Both the position numbers and the translations under genes were made by a program. Under the pieces are notes generated by a model. That model saw nothing but the letters and a program-made list of their open reading frames with translations. It searched no databases and was not told where the DNA came from. From Desulfobacterales bacterium (lineage in GTDB: Bacteria; Desulfobacterota; Desulfobacteria; Desulfobacterales; C00003106), in the NCBI GenBank assembly GCA_030672555.1, contig DAOVGD010000204.1, forward strand, positions 1-9,124: a DNA stretch of 9,124 nt, written 5' to 3'. Positions 1 through 6,620 of the stretch are shown here, one piece after another (position 1 is the first letter of the stretch; the number at the start of each line of letters is the position of its first letter).

Positions 1-399
1 ATAGCTGAAGGCACTGTTACAATGAGGCCTGAAACCCTTGAGTTGATCAAAGGGAATAGGGCAAAAAAAGGCAACGTCCTGGAGGCAGCCCGCATCACCG
101 GGATTATGGCCGCCAAGAAAACCTCCGAACTTATTCCAATGTGTCATCCCCTTTTGATCACTCATGTCTCTGTAGATTTTTCTCTCGACGAACCATCCTC
201 CTCCATAGGAATCCTGGCAACCGTCAAGGTAACAGGACAGACCGGAGTGGAAATGGAGGCATTAACAGCGGTATCAGTTGCTGCTCTCACCATCTATGAC
301 ATGTGCAAATCATATGATCGGGAGATGACCATATCCGACATTAGACTGATGAAAAAATCCGGAGGGAAAAGCGGCACATTTGTTCGAGGAAAAGAATAA
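1..399 (+). CDS. moaC: MoaC, cyclic pyranopterin monophosphate synthase (5' partial)
   Basis: This is the C-terminal part of MoaC, which with MoaA converts GTP to cyclic pyranopterin monophosphate, the first stage of molybdenum cofactor synthesis in the cytoplasm. The reading frame is open from base 1 and already carries family sequence (IAEGTVTM) before the first in-window ATG at 22, so the true start lies upstream and that ATG is internal. About 132 codons are visible against a usual length near 160. Recognisable motifs are SELIPMCHPL (the conserved CHPL segment), the TGVEMEALTAVSVAALTIYD helix, and DMCK, whose Asp and Lys match the active-site Asp128 and Lys131 of E. coli MoaC by their spacing. 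The C-terminal signature KSGGKSG is intact. The stop codon overlaps the fdhD start (TAATG), so translation is probably coupled. The identification is firm; only the N-terminus is unseen. Confidence 0.96.
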   Translation: MAEGTVTMRPETLELIKGNRAKKGNVLEAARITGIMAAKKTSELIPMCHPLLITHVSVDFSLDEPSSSIGILATVKVTGQTGVEMEALTAVSVAALTIYDMCKSYDREMTISDIRLMKKSGGKSGTFVRGKE

Positions 400-1187
400 T
401 GCAAGACTCCTTCCCATATAACGTTTTTGAATTTTCGGACGGTCATTTCAACGAAACCTCAATTGCTGCTATTCAGGAAGTCCCTCTTACCATTTATCTA
501 AATGACCAGGAAATAGTTACATTGCTGTGCACGGGAAAGGACCCGATGGCTCTTGCTGTTGGCTTTCTCAAGTCAGACGGACTATTAACCGACCGAAAGG
601 AGCTAAAAAAGGCGCGGATCGAAGAAAAGCCGGACCGGGTTACGGCCCATGTTTTCACCACGCATGATCCTTTTCCATCCCAGCAGATGAGACGTTCCAT
701 CACCTCAGGATGCGGAAAAGGGACTAATTTTGATCGCAACATGGAAGATATCAACCGCACAAGCATTACTTCAGACATGAAGTTGTCTCCGGAAGAACTT
801 TTTTCTTTAATGGACGAACTGAATAAAAGGTCAAAACTCTATATGGCGACAGGAGGGTGTCACAATGCTGCTTTAGCCATACCTGATCGGCTATTGATCT
901 TTTATGAAGATTTAGGACGGCACAATGCGATTGATATGATTCAGGGTAAGTGCTTTTTGGAGGATATCGTTACAGAGGAGAAACTTATTGTAACTACCGG
1001 ACGTATTGCATCGGAAATTCTTATAAAGGCGATCCGGCTCGGTGTTCCGATTCTCGCCTCCAGATCTGCGGCCACCCGTTTTTCAATCGACCTGGCCCGC
1101 AAGACAAACATGACCCTGATCGGGTATGTACGGGGACAGCACATGGTGGTCTATAATCACGCGGGGAGAATTAAAGGCCTATCATGA
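399..1187 (+). CDS. fdhD: FdhD, sulfur carrier/sulfurtransferase for formate dehydrogenase activation
   Basis: A 262-residue protein of the FdhD/NarQ family. In E. coli FdhD passes sulfur from the cysteine desulfurase IscS to the bis-MGD cofactor so that formate dehydrogenase becomes active. Family landmarks are the FLKSDGLL-type segment (56-63), SGCGKG (103-108), TGGCHNAAL (151-159), DLGRHNAID (171-179), TTGRIASEI (199-207), the LGVPILASRSAAT stretch (214-226) and the C-terminal IGYVRGQHMVVY (241-252). The usual two-cysteine CxxC loop appears here as Cys105-Gly-Lys-Gly, so only the first cysteine is kept; extra cysteines lie at 44, 154 and 185. The ATG at 399 has a GAGGA Shine-Dalgarno at 386-390 and overlaps the moaC stop. 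The gene ends in an ATGA overlap with moeA. Its position among Mo cofactor genes agrees with its role. Which formate dehydrogenase it serves is not visible in the window. Confidence 0.93.
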   Translation: MQDSFPYNVFEFSDGHFNETSIAAIQEVPLTIYLNDQEIVTLLCTGKDPMALAVGFLKSDGLLTDRKELKKARIEEKPDRVTAHVFTTHDPFPSQQMRRSITSGCGKGTNFDRNMEDINRTSITSDMKLSPEELFSLMDELNKRSKLYMATGGCHNAALAIPDRLLIFYEDLGRHNAIDMIQGKCFLEDIVTEEKLIVTTGRIASEILIKAIRLGVPILASRSAATRFSIDLARKTNMTLIGYVRGQHMVVYNHAGRIKGLS

Positions 1188-2422
1188 GCACAAAGGAATT
1201 CTTCAAGGTATCTTCTCTCGAATCTGTCCTAAAACATCTCCGTGCTTTTCCTCAAATAGGATCAGAAACAATACCTGTAGAAGAATCTCTGGGGCGGATA
1301 CTTGCAGAAGAGATTGTCTCCGACATTGATATTCCCGACTTTAACCGATCTACAGTAGATGGTTATGCAGTGCAGGCCAGATCCACCTTCGGCGCTTCCG
1401 AGAGCTCCCCTGCCATGTTCAACGTGACCGGAAAAATAGAAATGGGAGAACCAGCCCGTATCTCGGTGAAAGCCGGAGAGGCCGTAAAGATCCCCACAGG
1501 CGGTATGCTTCCGGATGGAGCTGACAGCGTGGTTATGCTGGAACATGCAGAACTTTTGGACGACCATACTATAGAGGTCTACAAAAGCGCCTTCCCTTTG
1601 CAACATGTGATCGAGATCGGAGAAGACCTTCGCAAGGGGGAATGTATACTTTCCAGGGGTCAGCCTATACGTCCTCAGGAAATGGGTGTGCTTGCTGCTA
1701 TAGGAAAATCTGATGTGCCGGTATTCAAAAAGCCTATCGTGGCGATCATCTCAACGGGGGACGAAATTGTGGATATCCGCAACGTCCCTTCTCTTGGACA
1801 GCTTCGTGATGTTAACGCATATACTCTCAGCGGTCAGGTAAAAAGGGTGGGCGGTGTACCTACCTACCTTGGGATAGGCCGTGACAACTTCGAGGAACTC
1901 TTTCGTATGTGTAAACAAGCACTGAATAACGCTGACATCGTTCTCGTCTCAGGCGGAAGTTCTGTCGGTGCCCGCGATTTCACTATGGAGGCGATAAATG
2001 CCCTGTCCCGTTCCGAGATTCTGGTCCACGGCATCTCAATAAGCCCCGGAAAACCTACAATTATCGCCCGTATAGGGAGAAAGGCATTTTTTGGTTTACC
2101 CGGCCACATAACGTCAGCCATGATAGTCTTTATGAAGACTGTTCAGCCCCTAATCGAACGAATAGGAGGACTCAGCGAAAAATATATAGGAAAAAAAAGA
2201 GAGGTAACCGCTATTTTGAGCCGAAACATTGCCTCAGTTCAAGGGAGAACAGATTTTGTGCGCGTAAATCTAGTCCATGATGAGGGACGCTCAGTTGCAC
2301 AACCCCTTCTCGGTAAATCCGGGCTGATTCGCACCATGGTAAAAGCAGACGGACTAATAGAGATCGATATCAATTCAGAGGGATTAGACAAAGGGAGCGT
2401 GGTTACAGTAGAATTGTTTTAG
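1184..2422 (+). CDS. moeA: MoeA, molybdopterin molybdenumtransferase
   Basis: A 412-residue protein of the length usual for MoeA, which inserts molybdate (or tungstate) into adenylylated molybdopterin. Domain order follows the family: the N-terminal MoeA segment with STVDGYAV (56-63, Asp59 in the position of E. coli Asp59), the IPTGGMLPDGAD loop (103-114), the MoCF/MPT-binding domain with ISTGDEIV (189-196), VSGGSSVGARDF (255-266), SPGKP (287-291) and GLPGH (304-308), then the C-terminal beta-barrel domain from about 338 with KADGLIEI (387-394). The ATG at 1184 overlaps the fdhD stop (ATGA), with AAGG at 1174-1177 as a possible ribosome binding site. It lies in the moaC-fdhD-moeA operon. All catalytic motifs look intact, so this is probably the standard metal-inserting paralogue of the two MoeA-type genes here. 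Confidence 0.95.
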   Translation: MSTKEFFKVSSLESVLKHLRAFPQIGSETIPVEESLGRILAEEIVSDIDIPDFNRSTVDGYAVQARSTFGASESSPAMFNVTGKIEMGEPARISVKAGEAVKIPTGGMLPDGADSVVMLEHAELLDDHTIEVYKSAFPLQHVIEIGEDLRKGECILSRGQPIRPQEMGVLAAIGKSDVPVFKKPIVAIISTGDEIVDIRNVPSLGQLRDVNAYTLSGQVKRVGGVPTYLGIGRDNFEELFRMCKQALNNADIVLVSGGSSVGARDFTMEAINALSRSEILVHGISISPGKPTIIARIGRKAFFGLPGHITSAMIVFMKTVQPLIERIGGLSEKYIGKKREVTAILSRNIASVQGRTDFVRVNLVHDEGRSVAQPLLGKSGLIRTMVKADGLIEIDINSEGLDKGSVVTVELF

Positions 2423-2430
2423 GCGTTTAT

Positions 2431-2500
2431 TTCACCGCAAAGAGGGCAAAGTTTTAAAGACCTAAGTTTTCCTTTGCGTTCTTTGCGTCTTTGCGGTGAA
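2431..2500. repeat. Long inverted repeat between moeA and the moeA-PBP gene
   Basis: TTCACCGCAAAGA at 2431-2443 is exactly complementary to TCTTTGCGGTGAA at 2488-2500. After a small internal mismatch, GCAAAG (2446-2451) can pair with CTTTGC (2481-2486), leaving a loop of about 29 nt. The right side (2471-2500) also contains three direct steps of the type CTTTGCG, a short-period repeat. There is no T-run directly after the stem, so it is not a classical terminator. It fills most of the 97-bp gap between two related genes. It may be a dispersed repeat of the genome, an mRNA hairpin affecting expression of the downstream gene, or both. Confidence 0.85.
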
Positions 2501-2519
2501 TAATATATAAAGAAAAATC

Positions 2520-4451
2520 ATGAAACGTAATATCTACCTTCAAATGAAACCCCTTGAAGAGGCCCGGCGCACATTCCTTGATCGAGCTTCTACCAAGGGA
2601 CTTCTCAGACACGAAATCATCCCTTCGGTTGAGGCTGTGGGACGAGTCACTGTTACTCCTGTTACAGCTCGCTTCTCCTCCCCTCCCTTTCACGTTGCTG
2701 CAATGGACGGGATCGCAGTCCGCGCGGAGACTACGTTCGGCACCACGGTAGATCGCCCCAAACGGCTCAAGATTGGACAAGACGCATTTTATGTAAATAC
2801 CGGGCACGTCCTCCCGCCCGACACTGATGCGGTTATTATGATTGAATATGTTACCGACATAGATGAAGAGACCGTCGAGATCGAATCTGCTGCGTTCCCC
2901 TGGCAGCACGTCCGCAAAGTAGGAGAAGATATTGTGGCGACCGAACTCCTTTTTGCACAAAACCATCAAATAACCCCTTACTGTGTAGGAGCACTTCTGG
3001 GAGGTGGCGTCTTCGAGGTTGAGGTAAAAGAAAAGCCGCGAGTGGTCATTATCCCGACAGGTTCTGAATTGATATGTTATCAGGACCTTGGTCCAAACCG
3101 CCTCGCTCCCGGGCAGGTGATTGAAAGCAATTCCGCTATACTGGGCGGTTTGGTTACCGCATGCGGAGCGGAGCAGATCCAACTCCCTATTGTGCCGGAT
3201 CATTATGAGGCAATTCACGATGCGGTTAAGGACGCTGTAGCAAAAAAGAATCATATTATCCTCATTATTGCCGGCTCTTCAGCAGGCTCTGAAGATTATT
3301 CCGCAAAGGTGATTGGTGAACTCGGAGAGGTTTTAGTGCACGGTGTCACCATGATGCCGGGAAAACCGACTATTCTGGGTATCATCGAACGAAAGCCGGT
3401 CATAGGTATCCCAGGATATTCAGTTTCTGCTATCATGGCATTCGAACAGTTTGTGCAGCCCCTTATCTGCCGTATGCTCGGCATCAGAGAACCCGTGCGG
3501 GACACTATACCAGTGAGGCTTCCTAAAAAGATTCCTTCCAAGTTGGGACTCGAAGAATTTGTCCGCGTAAAACTCGGTAAAGTTGGTGATACAATTGTGG
3601 CTACTCCTCTTCCACGGGGGGCCGGATCCATTACCACCATTACAGAGGCAGATGGTATTATACGAATCCCGAGCCATGTAGAAGGAATCAAGGAAGAAGA
3701 GACCGTGACTGCCGAACTCCTCAAAACACCTGAGGAGATCTCAAACACCATTGTCGTTGTAGGAAGCCATGACAACACACTCGATGTGTTGGCTGATGAA
3801 ATCAAGGCAAAAAACGATCAGTTTCGTCTCTCTTCGAGTCACGTCGGAAGTCTCGGTGGGCTTATGGCGCTCAAGAAAGGGATATGCCACGTGGCCGGCT
3901 CGCATCTTCTTGATGCAAAGACCGGCTCGTACAACATTTCATATATCAAGCGATACCTTCCGGATCTTTCTGTAAAGGTGATCAATCTGGTTGTTCGGCA
4001 GCAGGGCCTTATTGTCCCTCGCGATAATCCGAAAAAAATCAAAGGGATTGAGGATCTGACCCGCGGGGATATTACCTTTATCAACCGTCAGGCCGGCTCA
4101 GGGACCCGTGTTCTTCTTGATTACAGATTAGATCGACTCGAAATCGATCCGGAAAGAATTAAAGGATATAATACAGAGGAGTTTACACACATGTCGATTG
4201 CGGCCTATGTGTTAAGCGGAAGATCGGACTGCGGCCTGGGAATATATGCTGCAGCCAGGGCGCTTGATCTGGGCTTTATCCCGATCGTAACCGAACAGTA
4301 TGACCTGGTAATTCCCAAAAGGTTCTTTGACGACGAAAAGATACAGCTTATGCTGGAAGTGATCCGGTCCGACGCATTTCAAAGGCGAGTGGAAAAACTG
4401 GGAGGATACGACACCGGATTAACCGGAAGTCTCGTGTATGAGTCTCCTTAA
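2520..4451 (+). CDS. MoeA-type molybdopterin biosynthesis protein fused to a C-terminal PBP-like (LysR substrate-binding-like) domain
   Basis: A 643-residue two-part protein. Residues 1 to about 400 form a second MoeA: AAMDGIAV (60-67), the NTGHVLPPDTDAVIM loop (93-107), IIPTGSELI (177-185), AGSSAGSEDY (251-260), MPGKPTILG (279-287), GIPGYSVSA (296-304) and a C-terminal barrel with EADGIIRI (376-383). Residues about 405-640 match the PBP-like domain (Pfam PF12727 type): VVGSHDNTLDVLADEI (413-428), SSHVGSLGGLMAL (439-451), a GSGTR anion-loop-like motif (526-530) and LGFIPIVTEQYDLVIP (584-599). The same architecture is known in archaea (the long MoeA homologue of Methanocaldococcus) and in many anaerobic bacteria. 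No signal peptide is seen, so it should be cytoplasmic. The PBP part is plausibly a sensor or carrier for molybdate, tungstate or a pterin, but its ligand is unproven. The MoeA core differs from the standard protein at SGG (here AGS) and at STGDE (here PTGSE). The ATG at 2520 has no strong Shine-Dalgarno. Confidence 0.92.
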   Translation: MKRNIYLQMKPLEEARRTFLDRASTKGLLRHEIIPSVEAVGRVTVTPVTARFSSPPFHVAAMDGIAVRAETTFGTTVDRPKRLKIGQDAFYVNTGHVLPPDTDAVIMIEYVTDIDEETVEIESAAFPWQHVRKVGEDIVATELLFAQNHQITPYCVGALLGGGVFEVEVKEKPRVVIIPTGSELICYQDLGPNRLAPGQVIESNSAILGGLVTACGAEQIQLPIVPDHYEAIHDAVKDAVAKKNHIILIIAGSSAGSEDYSAKVIGELGEVLVHGVTMMPGKPTILGIIERKPVIGIPGYSVSAIMAFEQFVQPLICRMLGIREPVRDTIPVRLPKKIPSKLGLEEFVRVKLGKVGDTIVATPLPRGAGSITTITEADGIIRIPSHVEGIKEEETVTAELLKTPEEISNTIVVVGSHDNTLDVLADEIKAKNDQFRLSSSHVGSLGGLMALKKGICHVAGSHLLDAKTGSYNISYIKRYLPDLSVKVINLVVRQQGLIVPRDNPKKIKGIEDLTRGDITFINRQAGSGTRVLLDYRLDRLEIDPERIKGYNTEEFTHMSIAAYVLSGRSDCGLGIYAAARALDLGFIPIVTEQYDLVIPKRFFDDEKIQLMLEVIRSDAFQRRVEKLGGYDTGLTGSLVYESP

Positions 4452-4471
4452 TATCGATGATTTTAATGGGT

Positions 4472-6352
4472 TTATTTCCCCCCCAAAATCTTCTCTATTT
4501 TTTTGGACAGCTTTGACATATTGAACGGTTTTTGAATAAAACCGTTACAGCCTCGCTTCAATATATTAGTGGCTTCACCCTCAATGGTATAGCCACTCAA
4601 AAGGACAACTTTTATATTGGGATTGATCTCTTTCAACCGATCATACGTTTCACCACCACCCATATTGGGCATAACCATATCCAAAAGGACGATATCTATC
4701 TTGTCTCTATTTTCCTTATAAACTCTAATAGCATCTTTTCCGTCTTTGGCTGTGAGTACCCTGTAGCCTATGGCTTCCAGCAATTCCTGGCCTACTTTAA
4801 GGACAACCTCTTCATCATCTACCAGGAGTACGGCGCCGGTTTCCTTAATAAATGGATCAGAGGTTTTGACAGTTTTCCGCACCTTTTTCTCTGTTGCAGG
4901 CAGATAAATGCTGAAGGAGGTTCCGCGCCCTTTCTTAGATTCAACAGCAATATATCCACCATGGCCCTTTATTATGCCGTAAACAGAAGCCAATCCAAGA
5001 CCTGTGCCTCTGCCCATCTCTTTGGTCGTAAAGAATGGCTCAAAAATGCGTTTCCGGGTCTTTTTATCCATGCCTACGCCTGTGTCGGTCACCGTTAATA
5101 AGACGTAGTTACCCGACCTTGGATCATACACCTTACCCTTGATATCCTCGTGTGTCGTATTCACGGTTTTTAATATAAGATCTCCACCGACAGGCATGGC
5201 ATCTGCAGCATTTACATACAGATTCAAAAGGACCTGCTCAATTTGCCCCTGGTCTGCCTCTATCGTATATACTCCCTCAGAAAGCTTTAGCTGGATTGTA
5301 ATCTCTTTTCTGGTTCTACTAAAGGTCTCTGACGTCTCTTGCACTAATTGGTTCAGGTTAATCGGTTTGACCTCATATCTTCCCTGCCTGGCGTATCCGA
5401 GAAGCTGCCGGGTCAACTTAACCCCGCTTTGAACCTGTTTTTCAATGATTTTCAGTTTTTCATAATGCGGATGAGACGAATCGATGTCTAAAACCATCAA
5501 GGAGGCATGCCCCAGAATACCCATAAGCAGGTTATTAAAGTCGTGGGCAATGCCACCGGCCAGGGTGCCGATAGACTCCATCTTCTGAGCTTGTTGGAGT
5601 TGAGCTTCAAGACGCTTCGATTGCGTAATATCCTTTAGTGTATGGGTATAACCTGTCAGTTTCCCCTCATGATCAAGTATTGGAGACGTAGAGCATATAA
5701 AGGTACCACCTATTTCGGGCACGGTCATCTCTGTGGTGTGGGGTTTTAATGTCTTCATGGTGAGAACCATCGGGCATTCCTTGATCGGGTGGCTTAGCCC
5801 GTCGTGTATTACCTCATAACATTTCTTGCCCTCCAAACTCTCTTTGGTGGTCTTCAACGCCTTGGCTGTGGCCTTGTTCACGCGAATAATTCGGTGTTCA
5901 TCGTCCAGGACCATAACCATGTCGGTCACGGCATCGAATGTGTTTGCCCAATCCTCCTCCGCCCTCTTCCGCTCGCCATTCAATCTTTTTTGATTAAGGG
6001 CATTGCGTACCGTCTTTAACAATTCCTCATGCTCAAACGGCTTTTTAAGGTAATCGTAGGCCCCACTCCTCAGCGCCGTTACGGCTGATTCTACCGAGGC
6101 ATGGCCGGTCATAAGGATAACCGGAGTGTCCGGACACCGACTATTTATGTAGTCCATTATCTGCTGGCCATCCATGTCTGGAATAACTATGTCCAGAAGA
6201 ATAAGGTCAAACACATTCTCGGCCAGAGACTTCATAGCTTCTTCACCATTCTTACTCGTATGTATTTCATACGACTCTCCACTTAACAAGGCCTTAAGGC
6301 TCTTGCGCATACGAGGTTCATCGTCAACTATGAGAATCTTGGAATGCGGCAT
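4472..6352 (-). CDS. Hybrid sensor histidine kinase: receiver - PAS - HisKA - HATPase - receiver
   Basis: A 626-residue cytoplasmic signalling protein with no membrane segment. From the ATG at 6352, the N-terminal receiver spans about 5-118 with acid pair Asp10/Asp11, phospho-acceptor Asp54, Thr82 and Lys104. A PAS domain follows (about 135-243) with CYEVIHDGLSHPIKECP, containing Cys178 and Cys193. The dimerisation domain has the H-box AGGIAHDFNN with His270. The ATPase domain has N-box Asn381, DTGVGM (from Asp423) and GRGTGLGL (447-454). The C-terminal receiver has Asp512/Asp513, Asp558, Ser586 and Lys608. The H-box type and the C-terminal receiver suit an internal phosphorelay. There is no DNA-binding output domain, and no partner regulator is adjacent, so the target is unknown. 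A GTG at 6388 would add 12 residues but lacks a ribosome binding site; the ATG at 6352 is preferred because it sits 5 nt after a GGGGG stretch and directly before the receiver (MPHSKILIVDD). It converges on the moeA-PBP gene with a 20-bp gap. Confidence 0.95.
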   Translation of the reverse strand: MPHSKILIVDDEPRMRKSLKALLSGESYEIHTSKNGEEAMKSLAENVFDLILLDIVIPDMDGQQIMDYINSRCPDTPVILMTGHASVESAVTALRSGAYDYLKKPFEHEELLKTVRNALNQKRLNGERKRAEEDWANTFDAVTDMVMVLDDEHRIIRVNKATAKALKTTKESLEGKKCYEVIHDGLSHPIKECPMVLTMKTLKPHTTEMTVPEIGGTFICSTSPILDHEGKLTGYTHTLKDITQSKRLEAQLQQAQKMESIGTLAGGIAHDFNNLLMGILGHASLMVLDIDSSHPHYEKLKIIEKQVQSGVKLTRQLLGYARQGRYEVKPINLNQLVQETSETFSRTRKEITIQLKLSEGVYTIEADQGQIEQVLLNLYVNAADAMPVGGDLILKTVNTTHEDIKGKVYDPRSGNYVLLTVTDTGVGMDKKTRKRIFEPFFTTKEMGRGTGLGLASVYGIIKGHGGYIAVESKKGRGTSFSIYLPATEKKVRKTVKTSDPFIKETGAVLLVDDEEVVLKVGQELLEAIGYRVLTAKDGKDAIRVYKENRDKIDIVLLDMVMPNMGGGETYDRLKEINPNIKVVLLSGYTIEGEATNILKRGCNGFIQKPFNMSKLSKKIEKILGGK

Positions 6353-6426
6353 TGCTACCCCCGAAAACAGTGAGGTCTGGTTTCCCACTTTTAAAAAGAA
6401 GCTGGTATGTTGTTATAAATATATAT

Positions 6427-6455
6427 ATAATATGACGAGTTACAAACTAAGTCAA
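6427..6455 (-). promoter_or_regulatory. Sigma70-type promoter for the hybrid kinase gene
   Basis: Read on the - strand, TTGACT (6455-6450) and TATTAT (6432-6427) are separated by exactly 17 bp. This is close to the TTGACA-17-TATAAT consensus. Transcription would start near 6420, giving a leader of about 68 nt to the ATG at 6352. The hexamers and spacing are seen directly; activity is inferred. Confidence 0.6.
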
Positions 6456-6456
6456 C

Positions 6457-6482
6457 ACTTTTTAAGAGTACTTTTTAAGAGT
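6457..6482. repeat. Two perfect tandem copies of a 13-bp dyad-symmetric sequence (operator-like)
   Basis: ACTTTTTAAGAGT occurs at 6457-6469 and again, immediately adjacent and identical, at 6470-6482. Each copy is an imperfect palindrome of the form ACTnTTnAAnAGT. The pair lies directly upstream of the -35 box of the kinase promoter (ending at 6455) and between two divergent transcription units. That is a typical place for a regulator binding site, though a simple slippage duplication is possible. Confidence 0.6.
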
Positions 6483-6490
6483 AACATGTG

Positions 6491-6506
6491 AGGAGGTCGA
6501 TTCTTG
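6491..6506 (+). promoter_or_regulatory. Strong Shine-Dalgarno (AGGAGG) before an in-frame TTG
   Basis: AGGAGG at 6491-6496 stands 7 nt before a TTG codon at 6504 that is in frame with the solute-binding protein gene and open through to it. Used as a start, it would add 39 residues (beginning MQKGIPTFLERN) ahead of the lipoprotein signal peptide, which would bury the signal sequence. The more likely start is therefore ATG 6621, and this strong site remains unexplained. Confidence 0.4.
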
Positions 6507-6550
6507 CAAAAGGGTATTCCAACTTTTTTAGAAAGGAATTCAAAAATATG

Positions 6551-6594
6551 TTGTGACGCGACCCGTTGCAAGTTATGGTATATTTTAGTATCAT
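6551..6594 (+). promoter_or_regulatory. Candidate promoter region of the ABC sugar-uptake operon
   Basis: Several overlapping promoter-like arrangements are visible: TTGTGA (6551-6556) with 17 bp to TATGGT (6574-6579); TTGCAA (6566-6571) with 17 bp to TATCAT (6589-6594); and an extended -10 TGGTATATT (6576-6584). Any of them would give a short leader before the GAGG ribosome binding site at 6609-6612 and the ATG at 6621. None is strong enough to choose with confidence. Confidence 0.3.
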
Positions 6595-6620
6595 ATAAAG
6601 AAAGTGAAGAGGAAAAGTTT

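Noticed and set aside
2431..2500. Rho-independent terminator after moeA
   Set aside because: The loop is long (about 29 nt even with inner pairing) and no U-run follows the stem. The downstream gene is functionally related and in the same direction.
2454..3254. A 266-codon open frame on the - strand
   Set aside because: It lies antisense to the well-supported moeA-PBP gene, its product has no recognisable family, and it begins in the inverted repeat. It is a shadow frame.
4452..4471. Bidirectional terminator between the convergent genes
   Set aside because: The 20-bp gap has only a short ATCGAT palindrome and no stable stem with a T-run.
4532..5098. A 188-codon open frame on the + strand
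   Set aside because: It is antisense to the hybrid kinase, whose C-terminal receiver and ATPase motifs explain this sequence. The predicted product has no family features.
6426..6431. TATAAT on the + strand as a promoter for the ABC operon
   Set aside because: The hexamer lies in an AT-alternating tract; the sequence 17 bp upstream (TGGTAT) is a poor -35, and TTGTTA at 6410 is only 10 bp away.
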